Positions 1 to 7,900 of a stretch of 64,000 nucleotides of DNA are shown here, in pieces. Source of the DNA: Streptomyces sp. NBC_01232. Lineage in GTDB: Bacteria > Actinomycetota > Actinomycetes > Streptomycetales > Streptomycetaceae. The notes under the pieces are model-generated. The model saw nothing but the letters and a program-made list of their open reading frames with translations. It was not told the DNA's origin and ran no database searches. Position 1 is the stretch's first letter. Every line of letters begins with the position of its first letter. The stretch covers positions 26,158 through 90,157 of the forward strand of contig NZ_CP108519.1 in assembly GCF_035989885.1 (NCBI RefSeq), read 5' to 3'. Both the position numbers and the translations under genes were made by a program.

Positions 1-852
1 CCCCTGGGCCGTCCACGCCACGGCGCCCGGGACAGCTACGAGGCCTGCATCTCCCGCACCAGAGAGATGGGCGCCCAAAAACGCCGCACCCGCCTGATCG
101 CGGCCGCCGACGCTGTCGAGGCAGCCGGCGAGGCATTCCGGAGCGGCGCCGCCGCGGGATCCCTGCACGACCTGAGGCCCGAGGAGTTCCAGGTCCCCGG
201 CATCAGCCAGGACGAGAAGGTCGTCACCTGGCTGTACGAGAACGGCATGGTCAAAGGCGGCCCCGGCCGGGCCATCTACGACGACCTGATGTCCGCCCCC
301 GAACACGACCGATGCCCGCTGTGCGGGCACGGCACAGTCAGCCAGCTCGACCACTTCATGCCCAAGACCAGCTACCCCGCGCTATGCGTGGACCCGCTCA
401 ACCTCATACCGGCCTGCTCGGACTGCAACAAGGTCAAAGGCGACACGAAGGCCACCCGGGCAGAGGAGCTTCCTCTCCACCCGTACTTCGACGACATCGA
501 CAGCGAGCCGTGGCTCGCCGCCAGGGTGATCCATGAGGACGGCTCCGTACGGCTGGAGTTCTACGTCTCCCCACCGGACAGCTGGGACCAGGTCCTGATC
601 GACCGCGCCCGCAACCACTTCAAGCTGTTCAAGCTCCGCAAGACCTACGCCAACCAGGCCAACCGGTACATCGGCGAAATCCGCGGCCTGCTCCGACTCC
701 TCCTGGCCCGCGGCGGAGCCGAAGCCGTCCGCGCCCACATGCTCGACAGCGCAGACAGCTCACTGAGCGAGCGCCCCAACAGCTGGATCGGCGTCACCCA
801 CCGGAGCCTGGCCGCAGACCCGGCCTTCTGCCAGGGCGCCTTCGGCAGCTGA
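1..852 (+). CDS. HNH endonuclease, 5' end beyond window
   Basis: This is a putative HNH-family metal-dependent nuclease. The core is a zinc-binding CPLCGHG knuckle followed by LDHFMPK, then NLIPACSDCN, which gives the Cys-X2-Cys / DH / N / Cys-X2-Cys layout of HNH proteins of this type. The frame is open to the left edge with only a CTG before the ATG at 67, and the residues upstream of that ATG look like real protein, so the true start is probably outside the window. Counted from 67 the visible part is 261 residues; the C-terminal 130 residues are rich in Arg and Trp and probably contact DNA. HNH proteins like this often stand behind an ATPase gene in defence modules, but any partner is off-window, so its role is inference. 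Confidence 0.85.
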   Translation, partial: PLGRPRHGARDSYEACISRTREMGAQKRRTRLIAAADAVEAAGEAFRSGAAAGSLHDLRPEEFQVPGISQDEKVVTWLYENGMVKGGPGRAIYDDLMSAPEHDRCPLCGHGTVSQLDHFMPKTSYPALCVDPLNLIPACSDCNKVKGDTKATRAEELPLHPYFDDIDSEPWLAARVIHEDGSVRLEFYVSPPDSWDQVLIDRARNHFKLFKLRKTYANQANRYIGEIRGLLRLLLARGGAEAVRAHMLDSADSSLSERPNSWIGVTHRSLAADPAFCQGAFGS

Positions 853-1175
853 CCGTCGGGGAGACGCGCGAGCCGCTTTGGTCCTGCGGGTGTGCAGCTG
901 GGCGGGCTTGAGCCAAGGACCACCGAGCGCGCGCGTCGCCCTGGAGGGGCCCGCCCGGGACGACGTGCGAAGGGCCTCCGGGCGGGCTCCGACGTCCACG
1001 ATGCCAGCCAGGAACCGGCCGCCTGTCGAGGCGCGGCCGTCCGAGCGCCAGGACCTCGTCGCCTGACGGCCACCGGGGCTGGCCGGCCCCGGCCCAGAGA
1101 CCACACGACGGGTGCTCTCCAAGGGGCCGATCGAAGCCCTGACCCCGTCAGTCGTTCTCTTCGTGGCTTCGTTCA
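853..1175. other. Intergenic, no gene seen
   Basis: The stretch between the HNH gene and the insertion sequence is GC-rich. I find no reading frame that looks like protein, no clear hairpin terminator and no repeat in it. It ends at the left target duplication of the ISL3-type element. Confidence 0.4.
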
Positions 1176-1183
1176 CTTCAATC

Positions 1184-1205
1184 GGTTCTGGCTCAACTTC
1201 CGTGC
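1184..1205 (+). repeat. Left terminal inverted repeat of the IS
   Basis: This 22-bp left end starts GGTTCTGGCTCA and directly follows the target duplication copy at 1176-1183. It pairs with the right end at 3408-3429 with two mismatches. Confidence 0.88.
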
Positions 1206-1219
1206 TGAGTGACGGTCCG

Positions 1220-1651
1220 TTACGGCTGGACATCGAAGAGAGCAATGGAAGGGGGTGGCGGGGCAAGTACTGCGCGAAGGCGCGTCAGTATGGCTCGCCA
1301 CTGCTTCCAGTCCTCCGGGTCGACCCAGTTTGAGGCCGGCCCATCCTCGTCGCCGACGATGCGGGCGAGGGCTTCGTCGGCGAGTGCCCGGAGGTCGGAA
1401 GGGAACACGGGCATCGGTGTTTCCGGGCCGTAGGACATGTCGACGGGTTCGCCTCCCGGGCATTGCGCCGCGATCAAAGCGGCGGCGGCCACCGCCTCTT
1501 CCGCTTCCGTGAGATAGCCGGTTGCGTCGATCGTACGGATGAGGACGCCTCGGATCAGGGCTTCACGCGCCTCGGGCTCGGCGGCGTCGAGCGCGTTGGC
1601 GAAGTCCGCGGCTGTGTCGTTGTCGAAGGGACCGGTATCCCAGGTGCCCAT
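1220..1651 (-). CDS. DUF4259 domain protein, IS passenger
   Basis: The 143-residue product begins MGTWDTGPFDNDTAADF, the signature opening of DUF4259 proteins, whose function is unknown. The ATG at 1651 is chosen because AAGGAG lies just upstream and the conserved N terminus starts exactly there; the frame runs on further upstream but that part overlaps the transposase and is not protein-like. The gene lies between the left inverted repeat and the transposase, so it travels with the IS. The middle is acidic and helical (repeated Glu-Ala) and the C terminus contains a Trp-rich stretch. No catalytic motif is visible. Related proteins are mostly chromosomal orphans, so capture by an IS is unusual. 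Confidence 0.85.
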   Translation of the reverse strand: MGTWDTGPFDNDTAADFANALDAAEPEAREALIRGVLIRTIDATGYLTEAEEAVAAAALIAAQCPGGEPVDMSYGPETPMPVFPSDLRALADEALARIVGDEDGPASNWVDPEDWKQWRAILTRLRAVLAPPPPSIALFDVQP

Positions 1652-1707
1652 GCTGATCTCCTTGCGTATGGTCGCCCGGATCCTCGCATCAAGCACTGAC
1701 AACACGA

Positions 1708-3393
1708 CTACGGGGCGAGCAGGACCCGTTTGCGAAGCAGGTCGAAGCCTGCGCGGCCGAACATCTGGCGCTTGAGCATCTTGATCCGGTTCACGTGGCC
1801 TTCGACGACCCCGGAGTTCCAGGGCAGCGTCATACCGGCGATGACGGCGTCGCGGTCTCGGTCGATTCCGGCCGCGAGAGTGTGGAGGCTGGGCAGGTCG
1901 TCCTGACGGACGTCGTCGAGCCACTGCGGGAGTCGTTCACCCTGGCGTTCGGTGAGCATGTGGGCGAAGGAGCGGACGTGACCGGTCAGGGCATCGAGTT
2001 CGGGGCAGTTGGCAAGGACGGCCTTGAGCCGGAGGTGTTCGATCTCGGTCAGCGTCTCGGGTCGGCTGAGGATCCATCTCGTCACCACGCGGGGTGCCGG
2101 CGGCTGCGCGGCGACCGGCCGTGGCGAGGTGCGCTTCTCTCGCAGGTAGGCGCTGACCCGGCCGTAGCTGCCGCGATAGCCCAAGGGAACGATCTCCTCC
2201 CACAGCTTCCAGGCGTTGGTGCAGCCCTCGTCCCAGCGTTGGTCCAGGTAGGGCTTGTACTCGTCGAGGACGGAGGTCCTGCTGTGCTGCCACTGGCCAC
2301 GAAAGAGGTCTTCCGGCTTCGCAGCGTCGGCGAGGCTCTTGACGGTGCGGTGGGTCATCTGGAGCCGACGCCCGATGGAGCGGCGGCTGTGGCCGGCTTC
2401 CAGCAGCGCGTGGACCGTGGCATGCCGGGCTCGGAGGCGGTTGGCGAACCGCTCGCTCCGCCATGGCGAGTCCGTCTTCTCCTCGGGCGGCGCGGGTTCG
2501 TCGGCCTTCGCCACGGGATCGGGGACCAGAACCCGAAGGCACTGGCGGTGTCGGGCGACCGCACGCTCAGCGGCTTCCCCGAGGTTGTGCCATAAGTGCC
2601 AACGGTCCGCGACCTGCGTCGCCTGGGGTGCCCCGGCTGTGGCGCCTTCCGCGAAGAACGGCGCGCGGTCCCTGCAGACGACCTCGATCCCTGGCCGCTG
2701 GGCGAGCCAGGCGGCCAGGCTTGATGCTTCTCTATCAGGCAGGAGATCGATCGGACGACGGGTCTCGACGTCCACCAGGACAGTGCCGTAGCGGCGGCCC
2801 TTGCGGGTGGCGTACTCGTCGACGCCGACCACCCGAGGCATCGGCACCTCCGGCTCGGGCAGCGCCTCGACCAGGCGCAAGACCGTGCTCCGGCTGATGG
2901 ACATACCAAGCACGGCAGCCAGGCGGGCGCCGGCTCGACCAGCCAGGGCGAGGCCGACTGCGGTCAGGATGGAACGCAGTCGTTCGGTGCGCTGGCCGTG
3001 CCTGCGGGTGAGACCGGATATTTGCTCCACGAACGTCCGACGTGGGCACTTGGTGTTCCCGCACCGGAACCGCCGGACCCGCAGGTGGAGTACGACGCTT
3101 CGTCCGGCGCTCGGGACATCAGCGAGAATCCGCAGGTAGGAGCTGTGAACCCGGGTCGAGCAGACTCCGCATCCCGGGCAGGCAGCGCCGGCCGTGGTGC
3201 ACTGCGCGTCAAGGCGCACGTTCTCGATACCCACGTCCACCGACCGCACCGCGATGTCCGCGATCGCCGGGAACAACAGCGCCTTCAGCTGGCGTGCAAC
3301 GTCTTCCACGGCCCGGACTGTCAGCCCAGCTGCACTGACCACCGTCCATTTTCGGGCGACTTCGCATACCGTCCGGAGACGCTCAGCCGTCAC
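1708..3393 (-). CDS. ISL3 family transposase
   Basis: This DDE transposase moves the surrounding IS. An N-terminal zinc ribbon is seen as CPGCG followed later by CGNTKCP. The catalytic core contains RVVGVDEYATRKG (first Asp), then CRDR and a VADRWHLWHNLGEA segment (second Asp and the conserved Trp-His-Leu-Trp), and near the C terminus VVEGHVNRIK (Glu). The length of up to 561 residues is normal to slightly long for the family. The GTG at 3393 lies inside the terminal region, so a later start, such as the GTG that opens VEDVARQLK near 3311, is quite likely. No frameshift or stop interrupts the frame. Confidence 0.92.
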   Translation of the reverse strand: MTAERLRTVCEVARKWTVVSAAGLTVRAVEDVARQLKALLFPAIADIAVRSVDVGIENVRLDAQCTTAGAACPGCGVCSTRVHSSYLRILADVPSAGRSVVLHLRVRRFRCGNTKCPRRTFVEQISGLTRRHGQRTERLRSILTAVGLALAGRAGARLAAVLGMSISRSTVLRLVEALPEPEVPMPRVVGVDEYATRKGRRYGTVLVDVETRRPIDLLPDREASSLAAWLAQRPGIEVVCRDRAPFFAEGATAGAPQATQVADRWHLWHNLGEAAERAVARHRQCLRVLVPDPVAKADEPAPPEEKTDSPWRSERFANRLRARHATVHALLEAGHSRRSIGRRLQMTHRTVKSLADAAKPEDLFRGQWQHSRTSVLDEYKPYLDQRWDEGCTNAWKLWEEIVPLGYRGSYGRVSAYLREKRTSPRPVAAQPPAPRVVTRWILSRPETLTEIEHLRLKAVLANCPELDALTGHVRSFAHMLTERQGERLPQWLDDVRQDDLPSLHTLAAGIDRDRDAVIAGMTLPWNSGVVEGHVNRIKMLKRQMFGRAGFDLLRKRVLLAP

Positions 3394-3407
3394 TCACCGT
3401 GGCCACT

Positions 3408-3429
3408 GCACGAAAGCTGAGCCAGAACC
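3408..3429 (-). repeat. Right terminal inverted repeat of the IS
   Basis: This is the inverted partner of 1184-1205 (20 of 22 matches). It is followed directly by the second CTTCAATC target duplication copy at 3430-3437. Confidence 0.88.
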
Positions 3430-3647
3430 CTTCAATCAGCAGCGTTTGTCTGCCGGTACGGGCAGCATTTGGGGATCTTGAAGTCCATGAATGTTCACGA
3501 GAAGTAGCAGCGTGGACGATCACGTGGTGTCCCGTGCCTGCCCAGCGCCAGCCGCGCCGGAGGCCCGGTGCGGCGGCGAACGGTTAGTCCGGGCACTCCT
3601 TCTGGTCGGACGCGGCCTTCAGCCGGGCTCGGATCCCTGTCCTTCCC

Positions 3648-4868
3648 TCACTGCAATACCACGGTGACACCGTGTTCCTGCAGGATGTGCACGGCCGCCT
3701 CGAAGTAGGAGCGGTCAGGATGGCGGTCGACGATGTGCCTGGCGAGGGCGTGGCGTGCGATGTCGGCGTGGTGCCAGATGAGTGTGAACGGGGGTACGAC
3801 GGAAGGACCGCCTCCCAGGTGGTCGTCCACCGAGTCGAGGCTGCCGCCGTAGGTGGAGCCGGGGCCGAGGAGGGCCTCGCCGAGTGCCAGGAGCAGGCCG
3901 GGCTTGTCGGTGACGTGTTGTCCGTCCAAGTGGTACGTCCCGCCCGAGCGGCCGATGCCTGGTCCGTACGGGCCGATGCGGCTGAGGTCAAGCCAGGCGG
4001 ACCGGCCCGGCGTACCGAAGGGGGCCCACTGGTTGGGCTTGGTGGGAGCGCCGTGGAACCATGTGTCCCAGACCGGGCGGGCGGCCATGGCAGGCCGATC
4101 GTCGCCGGTGTCGGCGAGGGTGATGTCTATCAGGGTGTCACCGAGGACGGACGGGCGGGCCTCGGTGATGCGGAACTCGAGTTCGTACTTGGCCATGGTC
4201 CGGCCGGTGTGGTCCAGGGCCCACAGCCTGATCAGGTCGTCGTCCTGAGTACGGGCTCGGCCCAGCCGGGCCGACAGTGCCTCTCCGGGTTCGCAGCCGA
4301 TCAGGTGCACGGACTGGCCCTGCCTCTGCGGACGCGGGACGAACAGGCCATCCACGGCGAGGCAGCTCCCCACGGGGTCTGCGGCCAGAAGCGACTCAGC
4401 CCACAGTTCGAACCGGGGGCAGTCGGGCAGCGGGTTCGGGCCCCAATAGGCGTCCTCCCTGACGCCGGCACCCACGACGATGTCCACACGCTCGGAATCA
4501 GCGGGCGTGGGCTGGTGGGCGAGGACAACAGCGTCCTCCAGGTCCCAGAACCGGGTCGGCCCTTGGCGGTCCTCGGCGTAGATGGTCACATTCACGTCGC
4601 CCATCAGCCGCACCGGCTCCGCAGGTCGCACGACCGCCTGGGCCAGCAGGCTTTCGCGCGGGCACCCGCGTAGCGTCAGGATTTCCCGCGGCAGTGGCGG
4701 AGGATCCATGAACAACCCCTCGACCTCCGCGCACCGCGCCCAGAGGTTGCTCGGCTCCTCCTCGTGCACGTCCTCCCAGACCAGGAGATGACGGACCGGG
4801 AAGTCCCGCTTCCACGCTATATGTTCCTCGCCCCGCACACTGCTCCCTGTCGATCTTCGTGTGCTCAC
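3648..4868 (-). CDS. Barstar-domain protein with large N-terminal region
   Basis: The last about 120 of 406 residues resemble barstar, the inhibitor of barnase-type ribonucleases: a YHLDGQHVTDKPGLLLALGE segment, a Gly-Ser-Tyr-Gly-Gly turn, an acidic SLDSVDDHL helix, and a FEAAVHILQEHGVTVVLQ end. The first about 280 residues do not match a family I can name; they contain acidic and Trp-rich segments and no membrane span or signal peptide. A fused N-terminal domain is common in actinobacterial barstar proteins, where the barstar part is thought to act as an immunity or ribonuclease-sensing module. No cognate barnase-like toxin is visible nearby. The start at 4868 is GTG; an internal GTG about 12 codons later is an alternative. 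Confidence 0.75.
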   Translation of the reverse strand: MSTRRSTGSSVRGEEHIAWKRDFPVRHLLVWEDVHEEEPSNLWARCAEVEGLFMDPPPLPREILTLRGCPRESLLAQAVVRPAEPVRLMGDVNVTIYAEDRQGPTRFWDLEDAVVLAHQPTPADSERVDIVVGAGVREDAYWGPNPLPDCPRFELWAESLLAADPVGSCLAVDGLFVPRPQRQGQSVHLIGCEPGEALSARLGRARTQDDDLIRLWALDHTGRTMAKYELEFRITEARPSVLGDTLIDITLADTGDDRPAMAARPVWDTWFHGAPTKPNQWAPFGTPGRSAWLDLSRIGPYGPGIGRSGGTYHLDGQHVTDKPGLLLALGEALLGPGSTYGGSLDSVDDHLGGGPSVVPPFTLIWHHADIARHALARHIVDRHPDRSYFEAAVHILQEHGVTVVLQ

Positions 4869-4982
4869 GATACGGTCAGCCGGTGCAAGCTGGCTGACCC
4901 GCGACCGCTTGTCCGGCCCGCAGCCGCCCGGGCCAACGACGAGGGCGCCGCAAGCTTGCGGCAGGGGCGAAGCACAAGAGGG

Positions 4983-5165
4983 TCACCGCGTGGGGTGGCC
5001 CCAGCGCCGGTAGTCGTCACACGTCTCGACCGCCGCACCGGCGGGACGGTCCGTAATCCGCTCAGCGCCCTCACCGCAGCTCTTCCAGGGCTGGAACCAG
5101 AACAGGAGTCCGCCGGCCAGAACGGCGATCCCAACCAACACCCAGGCAACGGTACGACCCGACAT
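4983..5165 (-). CDS. Small single-span membrane protein
   Basis: The 60-residue product starts MSGRTVAWVLVGIAVLAG, one transmembrane helix or uncleaved signal, followed by a short hydrophilic tail with two cysteines and a GDYRRWG-like end. A GGAAAGG sequence upstream of the ATG at 5165 is a plausible ribosome binding site. It lies between the barstar gene and a secreted-protein fragment, all on the minus strand. I do not recognise the family; a membrane-anchored or exported peptide is the most that can be said. Confidence 0.5.
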   Translation of the reverse strand: MSGRTVAWVLVGIAVLAGGLLFWFQPWKSCGEGAERITDRPAGAAVETCDDYRRWGHPTR

Positions 5166-5196
5166 GCCAGGTACCTTTCCTCAAAGCCGCGATCTG

Positions 5197-5511
5197 TTAC
5201 ATGGTCAGCGCGTCAGCGCGGTCGTCCCAAGACCCGGTGCCCCAGCCCGGATAGTCCTGCTTCCGCAGATCGCCGTAGGCGCACCCGAGGCAGACTATGA
5301 AGGTCGGGTCGACCATGTTGTCCCGGTAGTCGATGAGCGTCATGCCACCGATTTCATCGTTGTTCGCCACCGATGTCGCCTGGTCGCGGAACCCGTACTG
5401 CCCGAGCGTCTTCGTGCCGTCCATGTCCCACTGGAGCTTACGCCCGGTGTAGTCCAGGTCCGCGTACACGCAAGTGAATCCCCACGAACAGCCAGGCGAC
5501 GCAGCCGCCAC
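5197..5511 (-). pseudogene. Peptidase inhibitor I36-like fragment lacking signal peptide
   Basis: The 104 residues carry the features of secreted actinobacterial I36/crystallin-like proteins: SPGCSWGFTCVYADLDYTG near the start, then GRKLQW, a YRD motif and paired cysteines. Family members begin with a Sec signal peptide, and none is visible: the frame upstream of the GTG at 5511 continues for at least 30 codons without a usable start and without a hydrophobic segment. The coding information therefore appears truncated at the 5' end, probably by an old rearrangement, and the protein would not be exported. A frameshifted signal peptide in another frame was looked for and not seen. Confidence 0.5.
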
Positions 5512-5577
5512 GGAAGCCGATGGATTTGCCGTTGTGCAACGCGGCCACAGGTCCCTTACGTTTCTCTGGGAACGGTG

Positions 5578-5611
5578 CGGTGGGTCCAGTACCGAAGTAC
5601 TGGACCCACCG
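5578..5611. terminator. Perfect 15-bp hairpin
   Basis: The arms 5578-5592 and 5597-5611 are perfectly complementary and enclose the 4-base loop CGAA. There is no T-run, as is usual for Streptomyces terminators. It lies downstream of the replication-type gene; a second weaker hairpin (5638-5644 with 5657-5663) sits closer to that gene's stop. Confidence 0.6.
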
Positions 5612-5682
5612 AGGAGAGATGTGCAAGGGCCTGTTAGGGGCCGGTGACGGCTGGCTCCGGCCCTGACCGGGGTGCTGCCGGG

Positions 5683-7137
5683 CTAGTCGAGGCTGGGGAG
5701 TTGGAACCCGCCGGTGAAGGCTGCGAAGGCAGCCCGGGGGTCCGCATCGATGGCCTCTGACGGCTCGGGGGCTTGCTGGTCGTCGAGGGCAGCGGCTGGG
5801 GCCGGAATGAACTCTCCGCCGTTCGCGGCCAGCTGCTCCAGCTGGTTCAGCAGTTCGTTTCGGTGCGCTTCCTCGGCGCGGGCCGCGGCTTCGGCGTCCT
5901 GGGCCAGCTTCTTGCGGAACCCCCGGGCACGGCCGGCCTTCGCAGCAGCCTGAGCCTCTTTGCGCGCCTGCGCCTCAGCCTTCGCGGCCTCCAAGGTCTC
6001 CCGCACCTGCCGGGCAGCATCCGAGAGCACGGAGGGCTGCACCTCGGCGACGGTGGACACCTCGGACTGATGCATTTCGGCGGGGGCTTGCGGAGCTTCG
6101 AGGACAACGTCATCACGGCCGGAGCGGCATGGCACGCAACTGGAGCGTTCCCGGCCCGGGTGAATCAGGCAGGGATCCATGATCTGCAAGGCAGCAGCAG
6201 CGGCCTTCGCACGGTGCGGCTTGAGGTCGTCCAGCCGCTTGCGCAGGAACCCCTTCGGAGCCTTGATCATGCTCGGCAGGTCCTTCCCGAGCTCGGCCAG
6301 CAGCGCGGTTGTCAGGGGCCAGCCCTCAAGGTCCGCCTGCTCCAGCAGGTACGGCGCCAGCTCCTGGCGCTGCTTCGTGTTCAGCGTCAGCGGGCCGTCG
6401 AGCAGTGACAGCAACTCGACCGCGGCGGCGATCCGCTCGGGGTTCGTCTTTTGCCCGGAGGGCTGGCCCCCCTCCCCCGTCACGGCCGTGACCACTTCGT
6501 CGGGCACCGTTCCGGACGGTGTGGGGGGTAGGGGGGTTACCACCCCCCTGGGGGGTGTGGGGGGGACGTGGTTCCAGTGTGCGGCTGAGCCGGAAGTGTT
6601 CTGACCTGCGGAGTGTCCGTTTTGAATGTTTCCGGCTGACCCGGATGCTGGCGACCAGCTTCCGGCTGAGCCGGAAACATTCTGACCTGCGGAAATACCG
6701 CCAGCTTCCGGTTGACCCGGAAACATTGCAAATTGGGGCACAGTGGCCATGTCCGGGTTGTAGAGCGGCTGCTCGTACACCTCGTAGACGATGCGTCCAC
6801 GGCGCCCTGGGAACTTCTCGTTCGCCAGCTCCACCCGCCGGATGAACCCCAGCTCCACCAGGCGCGCGATGGACGCGTACACGGCGTCACGGCCGATGAG
6901 CCTCACTGTGTCGCCCGGCGACTGCACGCCCTGTTCCCGGAGCATCGCGAGGAGCGCGGCCGCCGTCACCTGGGAGCCCTCGGTGATGGCGAACAACAGG
7001 TGCACCATCACCGTGAAGTCCACGGGGTTCTTCAGCGCGCCCGGCCCGAACACCATGTGGCGGTGGACCGTGACGGCGAGGACCGGAGCGGCGCCCCGGA
7101 CGAACGTGGTGTCGCCGCTGATGGACCGAGTGCTCAT
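5683..7137 (-). CDS. Winged-helix replication-type plasmid protein
   Basis: The 484-residue protein belongs to a group found next to replication and transfer genes on Streptomyces plasmids. Residues about 20-120 form a winged helix with helix-turn-helix character (YASIARLVELGFIRRVEL, then a GRRGRIVYEVY wing). The middle is a low-complexity Gly/Ser/Asn linker encoded by palindromic repeats, then a helical domain (about 225-310) and a long Ala/Glu coiled coil before a short acidic tail. A CVPCRSG pair of cysteines lies near residue 325. I chose ATG 7137 because MSTRSISGD is the natural N terminus; an upstream start at 7170 is possible. A role as replication initiator is inference from context, not from a catalytic motif. 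Confidence 0.7.
   Translation of the reverse strand: MSTRSISGDTTFVRGAAPVLAVTVHRHMVFGPGALKNPVDFTVMVHLLFAITEGSQVTAAALLAMLREQGVQSPGDTVRLIGRDAVYASIARLVELGFIRRVELANEKFPGRRGRIVYEVYEQPLYNPDMATVPQFAMFPGQPEAGGISAGQNVSGSAGSWSPASGSAGNIQNGHSAGQNTSGSAAHWNHVPPTPPRGVVTPLPPTPSGTVPDEVVTAVTGEGGQPSGQKTNPERIAAAVELLSLLDGPLTLNTKQRQELAPYLLEQADLEGWPLTTALLAELGKDLPSMIKAPKGFLRKRLDDLKPHRAKAAAAALQIMDPCLIHPGRERSSCVPCRSGRDDVVLEAPQAPAEMHQSEVSTVAEVQPSVLSDAARQVRETLEAAKAEAQARKEAQAAAKAGRARGFRKKLAQDAEAAARAEEAHRNELLNQLEQLAANGGEFIPAPAAALDDQQAPEPSEAIDADPRAAFAAFTGGFQLPSLD
6581..6728. repeat. Four palindromic repeats inside the replication-type gene
   Basis: Four related units start near 6581, 6629, 6659 and 6705. The best is the palindrome TTCCGGCTGAGCCGGAA at 6660-6676, followed by ACATTCTGACCTGCGG. 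Two units share this longer tail. They encode the Gly/Ser/Asn-rich linker of the protein. Intragenic iteron-like repeats are known in several plasmid rep genes, so these may be initiator-binding sites. Confidence 0.6.
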
Positions 7138-7523
7138 CGGGCACCCTCGGCAACCGGGAGGCCGGCACACGCACCGGCGATGCGGGTAGGGCCGGTGAAG
7201 ATCAGCAGTGCGGGCACGGAAGTGGGACGCTGGCCAGCTGGTGTGCAGCTGGCCAGAAAGACGTGCAGTTCAGACACGGGAAAGTTCTCCCCTGGTGGGG
7301 AGCCGTGGACGGCAGTGTGACCAGATAGGGCCCGGAGATGGTGGCCTCAGGAGAAGAGGCTGCTTATTCTGGGTACTGGTGACCACGCGGGCCTAGGCCC
7401 ACGGGCATCACCCCCGGCGAGGTCACCTCACCGGACCACGACTCGGATTGCTTGCAGGCGGGCGAGTCGAATTGCTGTATCGAGGCCGTTCCTGTTGGCG
7501 CAGGGGCGGCCTCAAGCGTTTTT
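7138..7523. promoter_or_regulatory. Upstream region of the replication-type gene with inverted repeat
   Basis: This 386-bp stretch has no convincing gene. It contains a perfect inverted repeat, CTGGCCAGCT at 7230-7239 and AGCTGGCCAG at 7247-7256 with a 7-base spacer, about 90 bp upstream of the start at 7137. This is a good place for an operator or an origin-associated site. Confidence 0.45.
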
Positions 7524-7805
7524 TTAGGGCTCTCCGGAAGCGGCCGTGACCACCTCGGGATACCGCTGGGCAAGGCCGTGAAGCAGCTGGATGTACGCCG
7601 CGCGCTTCGCGCCCGGTCGGGGTTCGACGGAACCGGACTCCCACCGCAGAACGGCCAGAGGCTGCACACCGATTGTCTCGGCCACCTGTTGCTGGGTGAG
7701 GCCGGCAGCGCGACGGAGGGGGGCGCGGACCGGTGCTGGCGGCAGCTCTGCGTGCTTACGCAGCAGCCCCTGTACCGCCGCTACGGGGTCATGAACAGTC
7801 GTCAT
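7524..7805 (-). CDS. XRE-family helix-turn-helix regulator
   Basis: The 93-residue protein has an XRE/Cro-type DNA-binding domain at about residues 28-70: RRAAGLTQQQVAETIGV, then a WESG motif typical of this fold, followed by an AYIQLLHGLAQRYP helix. The ATG at 7805 is preceded by GGAGG at good distance. It probably acts as a small repressor of neighbouring plasmid genes, perhaps at the inverted repeat upstream of the replication-type gene (inference). It lies in the same direction as the GntR regulator upstream, with a gap of about 95 bp. Confidence 0.85.
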   Translation of the reverse strand: MTTVHDPVAAVQGLLRKHAELPPAPVRAPLRRAAGLTQQQVAETIGVQPLAVLRWESGSVEPRPGAKRAAYIQLLHGLAQRYPEVVTAASGEP

Positions 7806-7900
7806 TACCTTCACCTCCACAAGGTAGATAGGCGAAACATACCTGGCTGCGCAGGAACGCGGGGCTCCATTGGGCGTGTCGTTCCGCCGATTCTGGCTTT

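Larger units (their letters stand above)
1184..3429 (-). mobile_element. Complete ISL3-family IS with passenger gene
   Basis: The element is 2,246 bp. Its ends are 22-bp inverted repeats, both beginning GGTTCTGGCTCA and matching at 20 of 22 positions. It is flanked by a perfect 8-bp direct repeat CTTCAATC at 1176-1183 and 3430-3437, which is the target duplication length usual for ISL3. A further inner copy of TGAGTGACGG occurs near both ends (1206-1215 and inverted at 3387-3396). Inside are the transposase gene and a second gene for a DUF4259 protein, both on the minus strand. The intact target duplication and reading frames suggest a recent, possibly active insertion. Confidence 0.9.
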
